From Wolfiporia cocos (taxonomy: Eukaryota; Basidiomycota; Agaricomycetes; Polyporales; Phaeolaceae), in NCBI GenBank assembly GCA_029448655.1, contig JACCLO010000025.1:123556-187555 (forward strand): a stretch of DNA of 64,000 bases, given 5' to 3'. The notes under the pieces are model-generated. The model ran no database searches and was not told where the DNA came from. It was given only the letters and a program-made list of their open reading frames with translations. The first letter of the stretch is position 1. Every line of letters starts with the position of its first letter. Positions 19,591 to 32,743 of the stretch are shown here, one piece after another. Both the position numbers and the translations under genes were made by a program.

Positions 19591-20895
19591 TGCCGAGAGC
19601 ATCTTTGTAGTGTTCCAAGTTAATATTGGGGAGCGGCAACGCCTGCGAGCTGGTGGTTGTCCACGTGATCCGGCGCTACGTGCATTTAGTGACCCATGAG
19701 ACACCCCTCACGCCAACACGTTTTCCGGCTTTACGCCAACAGCTATCATCGGACATTATAGAGTAAGGTTGTAGGACACATGCATATCTGTGCAACTTCA
19801 GACAGATTTCTCTAAAACTCATTTACCATTGAGATATTGCCGAATTACTCACTAATTTTGAGTTTACTCATCGAACAAGACAATTTTCTGGAATATTTTT
19901 CTGGCCATTGCATACCCACGCATGTGAAGTACAATTTATGTCTGCGATGGTATACACGAAAATGTGATTGGGAGGTGGAAAACGTGTTGCGATGGCGCCC
20001 GCTGTCACTGCCGTTTAGCAGCGCGTTTGACTGGCGCGCCCTGCTCCATCTCGTATTTGATATACGTTCTCACCGTGTCTTTCCCGACTGCCCCTGTACT
20101 GAGCCTGCTGCTACGGTATACAATCGTTTATTATAAAAGAGCAAGAGCGTCTAACTGCAACCATAAGCGCGTCTAACCAGCCACAAACGTGTTGAGGACC
20201 AGTGACTTAGATACCGGTGACAATCGCTGGGATTGGAGATGGTTTAACGCTATATACTAGTATCAGTAGTACATCTGAAAGGCTTGTTACCACTCCATAA
20301 TACGCTCCCAGTAAGTATACATAGATTCGACCAGTGCGTCATTAGAGGAGGCTCATTTAGCGGGTGGGAAAGTTATGTAAGCGTCACGCAGGTCTTGAGA
20401 CCTGCAGGCATTGCCGCTCCCCATTAATATACATCGACCCATTTTATTACTATAAGGTGTCATATTGTATGTCCATTACGCAACTGTTCGCAATTCGCTA
20501 TGCATGAAATTGCAGCTCGCGGACATTCTGAACTTTCTGTCAGCATCATGAGAATGGATCAGAACGTTCGTACGATTTCGTCATTCCTTGAACATGTGCA
20601 TACACCTGCAATGCAAGTTAATACAGCCTCTGAGAGGCTCTGGACCGTCTGCGATGCTGAAGCGAATAGCTCTGAAAGCGCCGACTCAGAGCTTTCAGAC
20701 CATTTCCTTATTTCCTGATGGACCGGCCTCGAGTCATCCGCAGACGTGGGAGCGCAGGATATCTTTTTTTTGGCATAAGGCCGAACCTTCATCGTAGAGC
20801 ACTATTGTGTATCAACCCTCAAGTTGAAAACTAGCATCAGTTCGCTATATTCCACATCCTGGCCTTACCCGTTGACTAACCACATACACCAAGAG
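19591..20895. other. Gene-free stretch
   Basis: I see no conserved gene. Short ORFs (19837-20136 and 20500-20718) have no family resemblance. Two small hairpins are visible. One is a 7 bp perfect stem around ttga at about 20389-20406. The other is a 9 bp stem (tctgaaagc and its complement) at about 20672-20699. The last 100 bp may be promoter for the ORF at 20896. Confidence 0.5.
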
Positions 20896-21333
20896 ATGTC
20901 GCAAGAAGCCTGGAATGATTTGTCGCGTCAACTTCAACGGACACTAAAAGAATACAAGCGCGCAGTGAACGAAAACGACCGGTCGACGAGAGATAGGCTG
21001 GATCAAATGATTCCAATGCTAATGCGTGCGGCAGCGGAGGTCGCTCCGGATGCGCAGACTGCAGAAAACCTGCGCGGGGAGGCGACGAGATGGGCACGGG
21101 CGGACGAGCACGAACGCGAGGATATGATGAACCCCTAGCTCGTGGGGCTTCTTGCTATCGTCGCCACGCCGTTCGCGCTCGCCGCAGCAGGAATTGTGGG
21201 CGCCGGCGCCATCCTGTATGGCGCCGGGAAGGCAGCAGAAGGTATCAGAAGGGGCATTGCAGCAGGACCCCAGTTCCTCTGGGAGAAGTTTGGTGACGAT
21301 GATGACCAACGGTCCTCGTGCAAGGAGGGCTAG
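20896..21333 (+). pseudogene. Small single-pass membrane protein with in-frame TAG
   Basis: The ATG at 20896 opens an 80-codon frame rich in charged residues (MSQEAWNDLSRQ at the start) that ends at TAG 21136-21138. The same frame continues for 64 more codons. These include a hydrophobic segment rich in Ala, Gly and Ile (GLLAIVATPFALAAAG) and then an amphipathic end (EKFGDDDD). The two halves together read as one small protein of about 145 residues with one membrane segment near its middle. No splice donor upstream of the stop would remove it. It is therefore a nonsense-mutated gene, a readthrough case or a base error. Similar small hypothetical proteins occur in polypores as far as I recall; function is unknown. 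Confidence 0.55.
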
Positions 21334-22007
21334 ATGTCGGTGCGTTGCATCTAATACTGCTGCTGACGGTGACACTGACCGAAATTGCAGGAAGGCGGTG
21401 CGCGTCGAGTGTCCTTGTCGCAGCTTCTTCCATTTCCTGTTGCTTGGCACGAATGGCAGAAGCCGCAGAAAGACACACGCACATGCACGCATAATCGTGA
21501 ACTGCTTCTCGTCCCGATGTTGTTGTATATCTGAATTATTTTCCGGAAATGAATGCGTTTCTGTTGCACGTGTGCATGATTTATAGAACTGCCTCTAAGT
21601 CTGAAGATTCAGAAGAATGCAACGTCATCTCGCATCGCGCGGCCGATTGTGCACGTGCGCATTGGCACCGCAAGCAAAATAAGACGGTAACATACGAGGC
21701 GAGATGCAAGCCACATGCGTCCGACCCCAAAGAAGCTGTCGCGCGCTGCAACAGCCGCCGCGAGGGTGAGAATCAGAGTATGCGGCACCGGTGACACTGA
21801 ATGAATGGAAATCAAGAACATGGACGAGACCGCACAGATCGCCGAAAGCCACCGGTAGGACGCAGCAGAACAGCCGGCAAAGTACGACGAACGAGAGACG
21901 GAGGTGTCTACAAACAGCCACATACCGCAACCCCTTCGACGAACGGCTTTGTACACAGAATAGCCTCACTAAATGCAGAACACCACGGAACTGGCTGCTT
22001 CGAGCAT

Positions 22008-24180
22008 TCATGATGCGTGCTCGTGGTCGTGTCCGATGGCTGCGCCGACCGCGAAGGGGACGAACATGCCAAGTACGGTGAACAGTACGCGGGCCTTCTG
22101 TGAGATGTCGCCCTCCGCCGCGGCCCCGTGACTCGACACGGGCCGGAGCACGGTCGCGACGTACAGGAACGTGCCTCCCTACGTGCGTCGACTCCTCCTA
22201 TCAGTTCAAGAAACGTGGACTGTGCAGCGAGCGCGACGCACCGATATTAGGAGCGCCACACCGGGCCAGCGGCCCTCACCGCCCGTCCCGAGGAAGGAGA
22301 GCAGCGCGTACGATGCGAGCGCGCCAAGTGGCGTCGACGCGCTGAACGCCGCAAGGTGCATCTTGCACTCCGCGCGCGGGAGCGCGGTCGACAGCAGCGA
22401 TGTTGTCAGCGCGAGCGCCGTGGGTGCTGTACCATCATACCGTCAGAAATGCACCAGAGCGTAGCGCGGCGCCACCGCAGCAGTCTGTCAGCGTGCCTGG
22501 CGCGAAAGGGACGGCACGACACTAACCTTTGTGAATGACCAGTGCGAGGAAGACGACAAAGGACAAGCCCGACGGCAGCGCAGAGTCCAGGGACGGGCCG
22601 GTGGGGTCGGTGCGCGCGCCCGAGAGCGCGGAGGAGCCGAGCGCGAGGCCGTCCGCGAGCGCATGCAGGACGAGCCCGAGCGTGAGTGGGTATGCGCGCG
22701 TTTTGCTCCCCGCCTCTGCGGGCTGCAGGGGCGGGCGGAAGGCTGGACTGCGGAGCGGGTTTCGGTTGACATCATGGACGATCTCAATGCCCTCTGCGCG
22801 CTCGAGTTCGCCGAGCTCGACGTCGAACTCGACGCTGGATGCGGGCTCGTCGGGCTTGGGCGCGTGAGGGGGTGACGAAGGAAGATTCAGTGGGTGATCG
22901 TCGTGTGCGTGGGGAGACAGCAGCTGTTCGACGACGAGCATGAACGTGAATCCGGCTAGCAGGGAAAACGCAATAGCGGAGGTTGGGAACTCCGATGACG
23001 CATTCGCCGAGGCGAGTGTTTCGACGCCTCTGTAATGAAAGATGGAATGTAAGTGCATCAGCGTCCCTCACTCACTGCGATGCCAAGTGCTATTCAATGC
23101 TTGAATATGAACTGAGATATATCCCCATATGCATGAAGTGTACTGAGCATTTTAGGACAGCTACGCTGACGGACACCTTGTGCTGGAATGCAGTCTCTCC
23201 CCAGCCATTGCAGTCTGACTAGCCGACTGCTGGTGTAAACTGCTGCACACAGAGGGGATACTGTTGGTGTCAATGAACCGCATATGATGCTTACAGTATC
23301 AAGATGAGGGCTCAAGCGGGAGATCCGATCAGTGACAGAAACAGGCGACGCGTACGTGGGGTTAGCCGGATCCAGGAACATCAGTTGAACAGGGGCAACG
23401 ACCAGCGGGACTTTCCTAAATATACAGCCACAGTGTTGCAATCTGACGATCTGGATGGGCTATTCCTTATCCATAATTATGTTTTCAGGTCTTGGAGATC
23501 AGAAATGCCAAATAGGCGCTGGGACCATGCCCTTATGAGCAATCAGAATTGTAGAGCCTTTGGAGGCGCACTGGCAGCAGAACTGACCTGTCCCTGTCAC
23601 ACCGTCGCAGAACCTCTCCTTCTGAAGTGATCACGGCAATGATACCTTGCGTGATGATGCCCTCGGTACATAATGCCCGCTACCAAGGAATGCCCTTGCC
23701 CTTATTTGCGTGCTTCGCGCGATGGACGTAGATCTTACGTTTTGTGATAAATTTGGAGTCTCTAAACGAGTAAGGAAGCTTCGTGAAGCCTCTAACAGAA
23801 TATTCTGGATGTGGGACCACTCCGGAGCAGTATCGGTCTGTCTTCGTGATACGGAAAGGCTCGGGACACTTCATGCATATTACAAGGATTTTGCGCATAG
23901 ATGCGCTGAGCCAGAGCGATTCTGTTCGCGGCAAGTAGTGGTAATAGGTTGACTTACTCAGGAATAATCACGCCCAACGCTGCGCCGAGGAGCAGGCCCG
24001 TGCCAAGGGCGGACAGGCGTGCGAGGGCCAGTTCTGATCGGGTAAGAGAATGCGCCCCTTAGTGTGCAACTGCCAGACATACTCACTAGAGAATGAGAAC
24101 GAAAGCGGAAGAATGCCTATGCCAAAGGAAGCGGCGCCGAGGAAGGCGGACATGAGCAGCACGCCAATGAAGCCGGGCAT
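22008..24180 (-). CDS. ZIP-family zinc transporter (ZIP9-like), five exons
   Basis: Exons on the minus strand are 24180-24087, 24033-23958, 23029-22527, 22426-22242 and 22178-22008, giving 342 residues with all phases consistent. The start MPGFIGVLLMSAFLG leads into the first membrane helix. Exon 2 to 3 joins as GVIIPEGVETL. The metal-binding core is VLHALADGLALGSSAL (helix IV) and VFLALVIHKAPTALAL (helix V, with the His of HKAP). The ZIP9 or SLC39A9-like subgroup is known from animals and fungi and acts on Golgi or plasma membranes; the subgroup is inferred from these motifs. A His-rich loop (SPHAHDDHP) lies between helices III and IV. Introns are 53, 928, 100 and 63 bp, so intron 2 is exceptionally long and is discussed as a finding. 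The start is divergent from the secreted protein at 24970. Confidence 0.9.
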
Positions 24181-24860
24181 GGCGACAAGCGATCTGATTT
24201 TGATGTTCCCAGAGCGTTGAATAGCGACCCCGGGGCTTTCTGATGGCACAGTGACAGGGTCAAGCACGACGAACAGATGCACGACTGTGCTTCGAGGGTG
24301 CAAGGATTGAGAGCCGCAGCCACAGTCGAGTCCCGTCCCGGCTAGAGGCACGTGGCTCGGTACACTATCCGACTGAACTAAGAAGTAGAAAGCGGTGCAC
24401 GGGCCCGACCGATGTCGCATACTCTCCGTGGCCTTGGAGCTTTTTGGTCCCGTCCAGCTCGTCATCACGCTCACAGGCCGCAAACCCAGACCATGAGTCT
24501 CGCTTCGAGCAGTGAAATGCGAGCGAATGCGGTGAAGATCGCGCATGAAGACCGCGGTGTGAAATTCATAGCGCCCAGGCGGCTCGGAATGAGCCCACTT
24601 GGAGTTGCACTGGGCACGGAGTGTTTCATCCGGCGATGACCAACCGTGATATTACTGCGGGTCTGACGACGGCTGCACGGTTCGAGGATAGCCTGGTGGT
24701 GTATGGGAAGCTCCGCGTCGGCCAGGGCGGTGAGTCGTGGCCGCTCATCGCCGCTCATCTGATTCGGGCCCTCGGAAAAGGCTTGCGCCCCTCAGGGCCA
24801 GACGTCCGTGCCAGTTGCGTCGTCGGCTCGGGTCTGCCGCACCGGCGGCTACCTCCTGCC

Positions 24861-24867
24861 TATATAT
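24861..24867 (+). promoter_or_regulatory. TATA box of the Nis1-like gene
   Basis: The sequence tatatat lies 103 bp before the ATG at 24970. It is followed by a pyrimidine-rich stretch typical of strong fungal promoters. Confidence 0.7.
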
Positions 24868-24969
24868 TGTGGAGCATTTCTCCCTCTCTTCTCCACCCCC
24901 AGCGGTACCGACAGCCTCTACACACCTATTCCTCCTAATCCGCTACTCCTACTCCCCACAATCATCACG

Positions 24970-25546
24970 ATGTTCTCTTCGATCAAGTCGCTCTTCGTCC
25001 TCGGCGCCCTCGCCGTCTCTGCCCTCGCGCAGAACATCGCCATTGGCGCGCCCAACGACCAGTCGAGCATTCCCTCCGGCAGCAACATCACTGTCCAGGT
25101 GAACCGCCCTGTACGTACACCCCACACTTTCGCTGCCCCACTGTCCTGACTGACCACGCGTGTGCACTAGGACTCCCTCACCGGCTCCACCGAAGTCGGC
25201 ATCGCCATCTGCCTGAAGTCGTGCGAAGGCTACGCGAACGGCTGCCAGGACATCGATGTCACCCAGGCGCTTGGCGACGTGCTCTACGTCGGCTCGTACG
25301 ACCCCGAGTTCCGCGCCGGCGGCTGGTATCCGTACCAGAACTTCACCGTCCAGATCCCCTCGAGCTACACGGGCGAGGCGATCCTCTCCGTGACGCAGCT
25401 CGCGCTCGTCGGCGTAAGTTCCCCTTCCTCCGTGTTATGCCGAGGCGAAATGCTGACGCACACGTTGACGCCAGGCCGGACCCTTCCCCTACACGCAGAC
25501 CGTTAATGTGACGGTCAACCTTGCAAACACCACTACCAGCTCCTAA
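24970..25546 (+). CDS. Small secreted protein, Nis1-like
   Basis: Exons are 24970-25110, 25171-25413 and 25475-25546, giving 151 residues with introns of 60 and 61 bp. Residues 1-20 are a signal peptide (MFSSIKSLFVLGALAVSALA). The mature part begins QNIAIGAPNDQSSIPSGSN and continues ITVQVNRPDSLTGSTEVGI, with Cys residues at CLKSC and C in NGCQD. It ends in a beta-rich segment with NFT and NTT glycosylation sites. This pattern, a secreted beta-sandwich with IGAP near the start and TGSTEV in the middle, matches the basidiomycete members of the Nis1 family as I remember them. Nis1 of Colletotrichum is a plant-immunity effector, but basidiomycete relatives are common in saprotrophs and their role is not established. 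It has a strong TATA promoter. Confidence 0.85.
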
Positions 25547-28500
25547 AAGTGCGCTCGCGCATGGACTCAGACTCTGATCGCGGACATGGACTCCATGGAC
25601 TCCACGGACTAACGAACTGACGAACGTTGCTTGCATTCGTTACGAAATGTAATTGCCTCGGTCGAATGACGGTTGACGCCCTCGCCGTACTACTCTACTT
25701 ACATCACCGAAACTACTATACGGACACTGGTATAATCCTAGGCGATAGTTGGAATGAATCGAAATGGAGGGTTGTTTGCCTTGAGTGGCATGGTGTGACG
25801 CCCGGAGCACCGCCTACCTGCAGACGGGGTAACGCTCTTGCCTGCGAGAGTTGCGATGACATCATTCGCATTGCCTCGAGGATGTAGTGCGTCTTAGCAC
25901 GTTGACAGCCCAGCAAGCTCGTGTATTGTGGTACATCGCTTATTCGCCAAGTTGATCAGCTGTTCAGTCCACATCCAACCACACTCTGATCTAATAATGA
26001 CAGGCGATATCGTTTTTCGTTCGGTGTGGAACTTTCTGTGACCGCCATCGGGAGGGCATATTAGATGTAGGAGTTTGCCGCCAGCAGCAGGAACTGCGAT
26101 GTATTGCAGCACGCCACAGCACAGCACCACACTGCCACACCAGCATCTATGAAGGCCTCGCATGCCACAGTAATGCATGCCACAGTAATGCCGGAAATCA
26201 ACGCTGAAGCGTGCATATGAAACGCTTCTCGATCAAGGGTGTATAGCACTTCGCGAAGGGACCCAAGCTAGCGCTGTGAGCATAGAATGTTACTATGATG
26301 CACCAACTGTGGCACGTCGAATGAAGGCGGTAACCTAGCAGGCCTCGCCAAGAGCAGGCGTACAATGTCACCATCCCACATATGTTCTGGAAGAGATGGT
26401 GCGAAGCCAACGTTGCATCGTGTAAGCCCCATTCTGGCTCTTGGCCGTTCTTCATATGCTGCAGCGCTGTGTTTGCATGTCGGCATGCCAACCCGCAGTG
26501 AATATATTGCGGCTCACCGCTATCGAGCTCAAGCGCACTATGAGTACCGGAGAGAGCTTGCGGACATGTTGCTGCATCAGCGTACCCTGAATCGGTGTGC
26601 CACGACTGACTAGCAACGTCATCTATGAGCGTGCCACAGTGACGCCGAGTTCTGGAGGACATGCAGATCACTCATATCAAGTGGCCCTTGAGCCTATAGC
26701 CATAATCACATTTTAGCAAGATCGCGTCTCTGTATTCCGTCTTGTCGCAGAATGGCGTTAGTAAGTCAATCTGCTCACATTGTAACGAACAAAATCTGTC
26801 ATTGTCAATGTGAGCCAGCTGACCACGAACTGCATTTGAAACGATTGAATGTGATGCAACGACTCTGCCCAGCCTTCCTGCGTCAGGCATCCCTGTCAGT
26901 GATATGATAGTGATATGATGATGCTTTCCTCGCGGGCGAAGGAGTCTACCTTCGATCTATGGCGAGACGCGGGCATCAAGCTTCAAGTTGTATGTAAAAC
27001 ACAGTAGTTCCAGAAGGGGCGATATCGATTGCTTACCTCACGAGCATCACTGCGTGCATGTTGGCAACTAAAGTTAGTGTTACGCGTTTCTAGCATCGCA
27101 CTATGCTGAGGTGGCAGACTCCTGCGCACGGCTTTCGGTGGCGTGTCTGAATTCGCCGGTGAGATCTGCCTTCACACTGTAACAGTGTAAGACAGTCGTC
27201 CGTATGAATGCACTGTGGCTGGCACATTACCTGCGTCGTGCCGCAGCTAAGCTATATCGCGTTGGTCTTTGATGTAGATATTCCGCATTACTCCCCCAGC
27301 CCGGAACAGTGCGAATTGACCGGCTGGCATGGCATGCTCCAGACTTCTTCCACGACCTCAAGCTAGCGCTGTCACATAGCAACGATGTTACTGTTCAGAG
27401 CGCGCGGCTGCTGTTTGCCTGCGAAGAAAGGCCTTAGTTTCCCATAAGCAGATATCGACAACAGTCGATCGACATCTTGTATCTAGAAAGGCCTGTATCG
27501 CAATAAGCCGGCTGTACTGTTTATTGTCTATCTCGTAACTCACAGGATTATCAGCCTGAGAATATCAGATTACGATTCACATCAGTCGAGCTCACATCGT
27601 ACCTGAAGTGACTGTTCGGGCGTGTAGGGCTGATGTCCATATTTACGTCTGAGTATTGATAATTGGCTTCAGCGAGGACCTACGTGAATATCGGATTCTT
27701 GTATCTCTCTGGTGTGAACGGGCCTTCAGGAACGTAACTGTGGTATATCGGGCGGTGATCATGCCAAGGGTAGGATGTCACTTCAGCAATTCCGCAATCG
27801 CGCAACTGGTTGTCTGTAGAGTCGAAGCAACGATAACGCGTAACGAGGGAAGTTCGTGCTATGCATTGTGAGATATGCATCACATGAATCTGTATGATAT
27901 GTGAGTGTACACTGGACGTACTGGTTCAGGCATAGATTTGGGAATGATTGCTGTGGGGAAGGGGAGCCCGTGCGTCGATCGATATCGCGCGGCGAGTACT
28001 GCTCAGATCCTGTTGCAAATGGCAGTATCGCTGCGGGTCCGCCAAACTCGCATTACTTCAGTAGGAACATAACTCCGGATTAGCTTTTGAGAGACATCGA
28101 GGTAGCTGCCTTCTGAGATGAGTCCATTTCATACACCTTGCAAAGGGCGAGGCACGCTTTAGCTGCACAAATTTGTATCCGAGCGCGCCGGTTGTCAGAA
28201 TAAGTTTCGTGTACCACCTGCACATGCCACTTGCACATGCGACGGTTCAAAGGACGTAAGAGCATGGAACCCCAGGCGCAATTTTGAATGGTATTAGTGA
28301 ACTGTGGACATGAAGGAGGAAGGGAATCCATGCATTCAGACCAGTCAGCTTTGAAGAAGTACAACGTACGTCTTGTACTAATGATCGCTAAAATCAGTTG
28401 CGGCCGCGTAGCCCATACGACAGCGTTCCTGGCATTACGAACGTTATCCAAAATGGCAGGTGAAAATTTACCCCAGTTCCCGATTGGCGGCATTCACTTA

Positions 28501-29762
28501 AATCCGTCTATTCTGAGGACACGTATGCAGATGCCGGCATCGCACAGGCGGTCTGAATCTATCTGATCCAACCAATCCTGAAATCAGGGAACATGAGCGC
28601 TGCTAATTCCTCGCATAACGCGATTGCGAATGGCATGCTCGACAAAGTATCAGTGTGGTACGTACGGACTGCTTCACATGTCTTCCCTTTAGGCCTCGAG
28701 CCTCCGTGTGAGCGGAGACAAGGATTGATGTCGCACAGTGACCTGATCCGACAAGCAATTCATGCCAGATGATCGGAGTCAGACGGCGCGCTTACCAACG
28801 TGACGCTTCACTCACCGTTGAGTTCTGGTTGCTTATAGGCTAACAGCCGGACCCGTTCTCGAGAACAGGCTCGACCATCGGCCCTTAGACATCTTGCGCG
28901 GCATGCCGAGAGGGTCCACTGTACCCAGCACAGGCTCAAGGGGAAATTGCCGTTCATTAATCCTTTCTCGTGTGACCTGAGGACACGCGAGGCAATAGGC
29001 TTCCTTCGAGCTTCTACAAACGGCTCTTCATAATTCCAGACAGCGTGCCTGGTCATGTACGGCAACAATCCCTGGCGAATGCTTGTCCCTATTCATGATT
29101 GCTCCCATTGTGGGTAACGTATCAAAATGAGCGTCGAGAACGAGATCCAGGGTAATCGGCGTAGGGTGCTCAAATAAGGCAGCTCTAGTGCGTTTTGGTG
29201 AGGCCGAGACAAGGAGAGCACAAGGGCAAGGTCATCGCAGGTCGGCGATGCCGTACAAGAATTCGCACTGGAAGACGGATGACCCGATAGCATCAGTATA
29301 TCGTATGGTCACGCTGTAACGCCGACCGCGAGGGTGTTAGCAGGATATCAAGCATTGGGCCGAAGTCCTCGTCATAGTAGAATGTGATTGATGTACAACC
29401 AGTACAAGTCATCTTTCTCGGATGTAGGTCAAAAGGCTGGTAAGCTAGCTTGATTGCACGGAAAGAGAAGCCTGAGGCACAAGAAACATTCGCAAGATTG
29501 ACCGATCACGAAGCGCAGTTTGCACTTGCAGCATAAACAAGGCTCTCTGGGACTCACCAACGTATGAGCAGGCAATGTGGGGTTCCTGCTTGGCGAGAAG
29601 CTCGCTTTCGCGATGTATGACGCGGATACTATATCGGACTTGCTGTTCTTTACTGCCTCTGCCGACACCTGCGCTTCTACGGGTTCTCTGCGGTCTTCGA
29701 AGCTGCGGGATGCTTTGTGAGACGGAGCACTTCTTGGATGCGAAGCTGGGAAGATGTTCCCA
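25547..29762. other. Long gene-poor stretch
   Basis: This is 4.2 kb with many short chance frames on both strands and no recognisable domain. One weak local similarity is visible: both about 26257-26295 and 27352-27390 contain caagctagcgctgt followed a few bases later by atgttact. The part next to 29762 lies downstream of a decayed MATE copy, so old repeat debris is likely. No gene is supported. Confidence 0.5.
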
Positions 29763-31625
29763 CTACTCCAATCCCTCGTGGATTCGCTGACGCTTCGGCT
29801 CTTCCTCGTTTCGTGCAATGCTGAGCAGCACTTCTATATCCCAGTCCGTGCTCAGCTAGACTATAGCATACTCCTTGAGGCTACCTGCCCTAGGCAACGA
29901 AGATCAATGGACGGACGTAGGTAGTTAAGGGAAGTTGCAAACCTATCCACAGACCCTGTGGTCCGAAGTTTATCCGAAGGTGGAATACAAGAGTGGTGCC
30001 TACAGGGGCTGACGGCATGTAAGAGAATATCAATGCACGATCGCAATAACATCGCGGGTGAGGCAACCTTGGCCACGGAGAACACCGCTACAAGATCCGG
30101 CAAGACCGTCCCAAATTTAGGAGTGCTGTGTTCGCGACGCTCATCTGTTGTGATACGTGAAGGTGTATCTCAAACGAGGCAGCTCCGGCATGACCCTGTT
30201 GACAAGAGCGATCGCAACATCTTCGTGGCGGAACAGGCGACCAAACGCCTAGAAGGAGAGCGAAGTTGTTGTCAACGTGTTGAATGGTCGAATCGCGCAT
30301 TATATGCTGCCATTAATGTGAAAAGTCCGACCACAAAGCTGAGCAAAGCAGAAGCATGGCTGGCTTGCTTCGCTGTGCGCACTGCCCGGGCTCCAATAAT
30401 ATCATCAACAGCCACGCCTACAAAGGCATCGTCAATTATATCAGTGCCCGTGCTTAGTTGTTACCAATGAAACCCACAGATGCCGAACGGGATTGTGCTG
30501 AGTACTGGGGATCACTGAGATTAATATCACTTCAAAGTGGTTGTTGAGTAACAGACTCTGGTCGGCTGTCGTTAACTCCTATTGTGCTTCAAGAGGCAGT
30601 GATCCCAGCTGTCCCGCGGTCAAGACAACGATCTCGAAAGCAGCCCTATATCAGATATGATCAGATAGAAGAATTACAAGGAAGCATGTCCCGCCCGAAC
30701 CGTTCTACTCTCACCATGAAGATGCCAGGAATTGCGAGCTTGAGGCAGTCCAGGCAGCTTCTCAAACATGCAACTGTGCTGAAATGAATTCCAGCCCATG
30801 TGCCATCCCGGCGATGAGCGGAAGAGAGGCAGAAAAATAATCATAGCCAGAAGGTGTCTGAGATGGCTGCCGGTGATCCAAGCAGGTCGAAGGAGGTATG
30901 GTGTATGAAGTAAATGTTTGTCTCCAGATTGATGAGCGCAACAATATTAAGAGCATATGTGCACGCTCGCATTCTCCCTGCATGATTTCATGAGCGCCCA
31001 GATTAACGGCGCAACAATGGGAACCGACCTTGGCGTTGCAAGTATTTCTGCAAATATTTCCCCATGCTCTCGAATGTAATATACCCCAGTGCCCTCAATA
31101 TCAAGACGGCCAAAATATTCTGAATATAACAGCTCGATTGTTCCTCCTGTCGCAAAGCGCGAGGTGCAGGGGTTATGTATGCCCACAGAAATCTGTCCGG
31201 AATATATTTTGTCCATAGCAGAACGAGGCACAGTTGGCATGGACAGAAAGTGCCGCACGATCACCGCCTGTAAAGGTTTGGGACCCTGAGTGTCAGGTGC
31301 GATTGTTCCCCCTAGCGCAACGCACAATCCTATTCGTAACGTCAGCCTTACGTTACATCCAAGGTCAGCAGATACTGCGCGCACCAACCATTGCCAACAT
31401 GAACGAGAAAGCGGCTACGGATAGCTCATGGGGTCCAAGACGCGTGACGGCTAGAATTGACACTTTTTGGATAGAGTTCTGCAGAATGTACGAGAGCGTG
31501 ACTGCCGGAAGAAAGTTTAGTACTAGACATAACCTAGTCAAGACTCACGTACCAGGAATGGAGTCTATCAGGAGGGACAGGAGTTGTACGCCAAATGCGA
31601 GCGTGTTGTTTCTATTGGGAATATG
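29763..31625 (-). pseudogene. MATE-family transporter, decayed tandem copy
   Basis: On the minus strand, fragments follow the order of the neighbouring MATE gene. LLSLLIDSIPG is near 31575. ILQNSIQKVSIL and LSVAAFSFMLAMVG run from 31490 to 31400. GLCVALGG is near 31320 (compare WCVALGG in the other copy). IGARAVRTAKQASHASALLS is near 30390-30340, GPQGLW near 29950, and EVLLSIARNEEEPKRQR near 29800, closing with a TAG at 29763-29765. Frames and splice sites are broken throughout. Divergence is much greater than in the copy at 32744-34878, so decay is old. Confidence 0.85.
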
Positions 31626-32743
31626 ATTCAGAGATTGTTGCGCTATCTACAGCCAAAAGCGGTTGGCAATCGCTCCGTCCGTCCTGGAGCACATTACTTG
31701 CCACTGTTTAGTGCTTGAAGGAACGAGATAGACGCTGCTACATCATCCGCCGCTCCTCCTCTTGTTCTGTAGACTATATTGAGCTTTTTGCCGCATCTAG
31801 CGATTGAAGAGGCCCAAAACAACCACAATGAGCCTAGGCATCCGTGCGACCAGGCATTGGCTATGACTGAAATCAGAGCTAATCGCAGACGCCGGTAACG
31901 AAACCATCCGGAACGGGGTCGGGTGTTAGATACAACCAGGAGTGTAGCGATCATGCAAGCTATCCCGTCGGCAATAGAGCGTCCAGGGCTCACGCCGTAT
32001 GACCTATACTTGTTGACGACGATTGAGAGATAGCTAGCTAGCTTAGCTCACATTATTGGGCGCCGAAATTTACCTGCGTGTCTACGCGCCAAAATGCGCC
32101 TTTGGATGTTGAATCGCGCACAATATTCCATGATCGGGATCAGATAACAAAACAGGGACCCTTCCGCAACGAATGCGAGCGGCCATGCGTATGGGACGGG
32201 GGCATAACGTTAAGTCGCCCAGTCGCTTACCTCAAATCACGGATGATTCGTCCATCAAGCCTTCTCAGACTCGGCTTGGAGCAGCGAACACAGGAAGTAG
32301 TAGAGCACGAGAGCGCGCGGTTACCAAACATTGCCTAGTCGAAGCTTGAACGCTTCCGGCGGCCGAAGACTTCGGATTTGATAGCGCGCTCGCTGCCGTA
32401 AAGATAGGTTCACACAATTCGTTCACGTACAATCGAGCGCGGCCGATAGCTAGAGAAACCTACCGCCCGATTGCTCGACAGAGGTATGTGTTGAGAACTA
32501 GTCAAAAGCGGGCTCAGGGTGTGCCAAATAGTTTGCACGCAAATTCACGGAGTGCGACAAGGGTCCTCGCGTTGGGGTCATGAGATCGACTGTTATTGAG
32601 TGTATGTGTACGCAAGCATTAAATCCATACATATGACGTTGAGTCAGGCGGAGCATATAGTTGAGTTGCATGTCTGCTCCTTGCGTGATGTGCTCAAGTC
32701 TTCTTCGTGGCCAATATGTTGCGCAGCGCAGGCACTTCTGCAA
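31626..32743. other. Spacer between the MATE copies
   Basis: There is no recognisable gene. It must contain the old promoter of the decayed copy and the 3' end of the better copy. A 99-codon minus-strand frame (31993-31694) shows no family features. Confidence 0.5.

Noticed and set aside
20389..20406. Perfect 7 bp inverted repeat around ttga
   Set aside because: Short palindromes of this size are expected by chance and it has no associated gene or repeat.
26198..26671. 157-codon minus ORF in the gene-poor stretch
   Set aside because: Cys/His-rich by chance, no zinc-finger spacing, no splice signals, no paralogue in the window.
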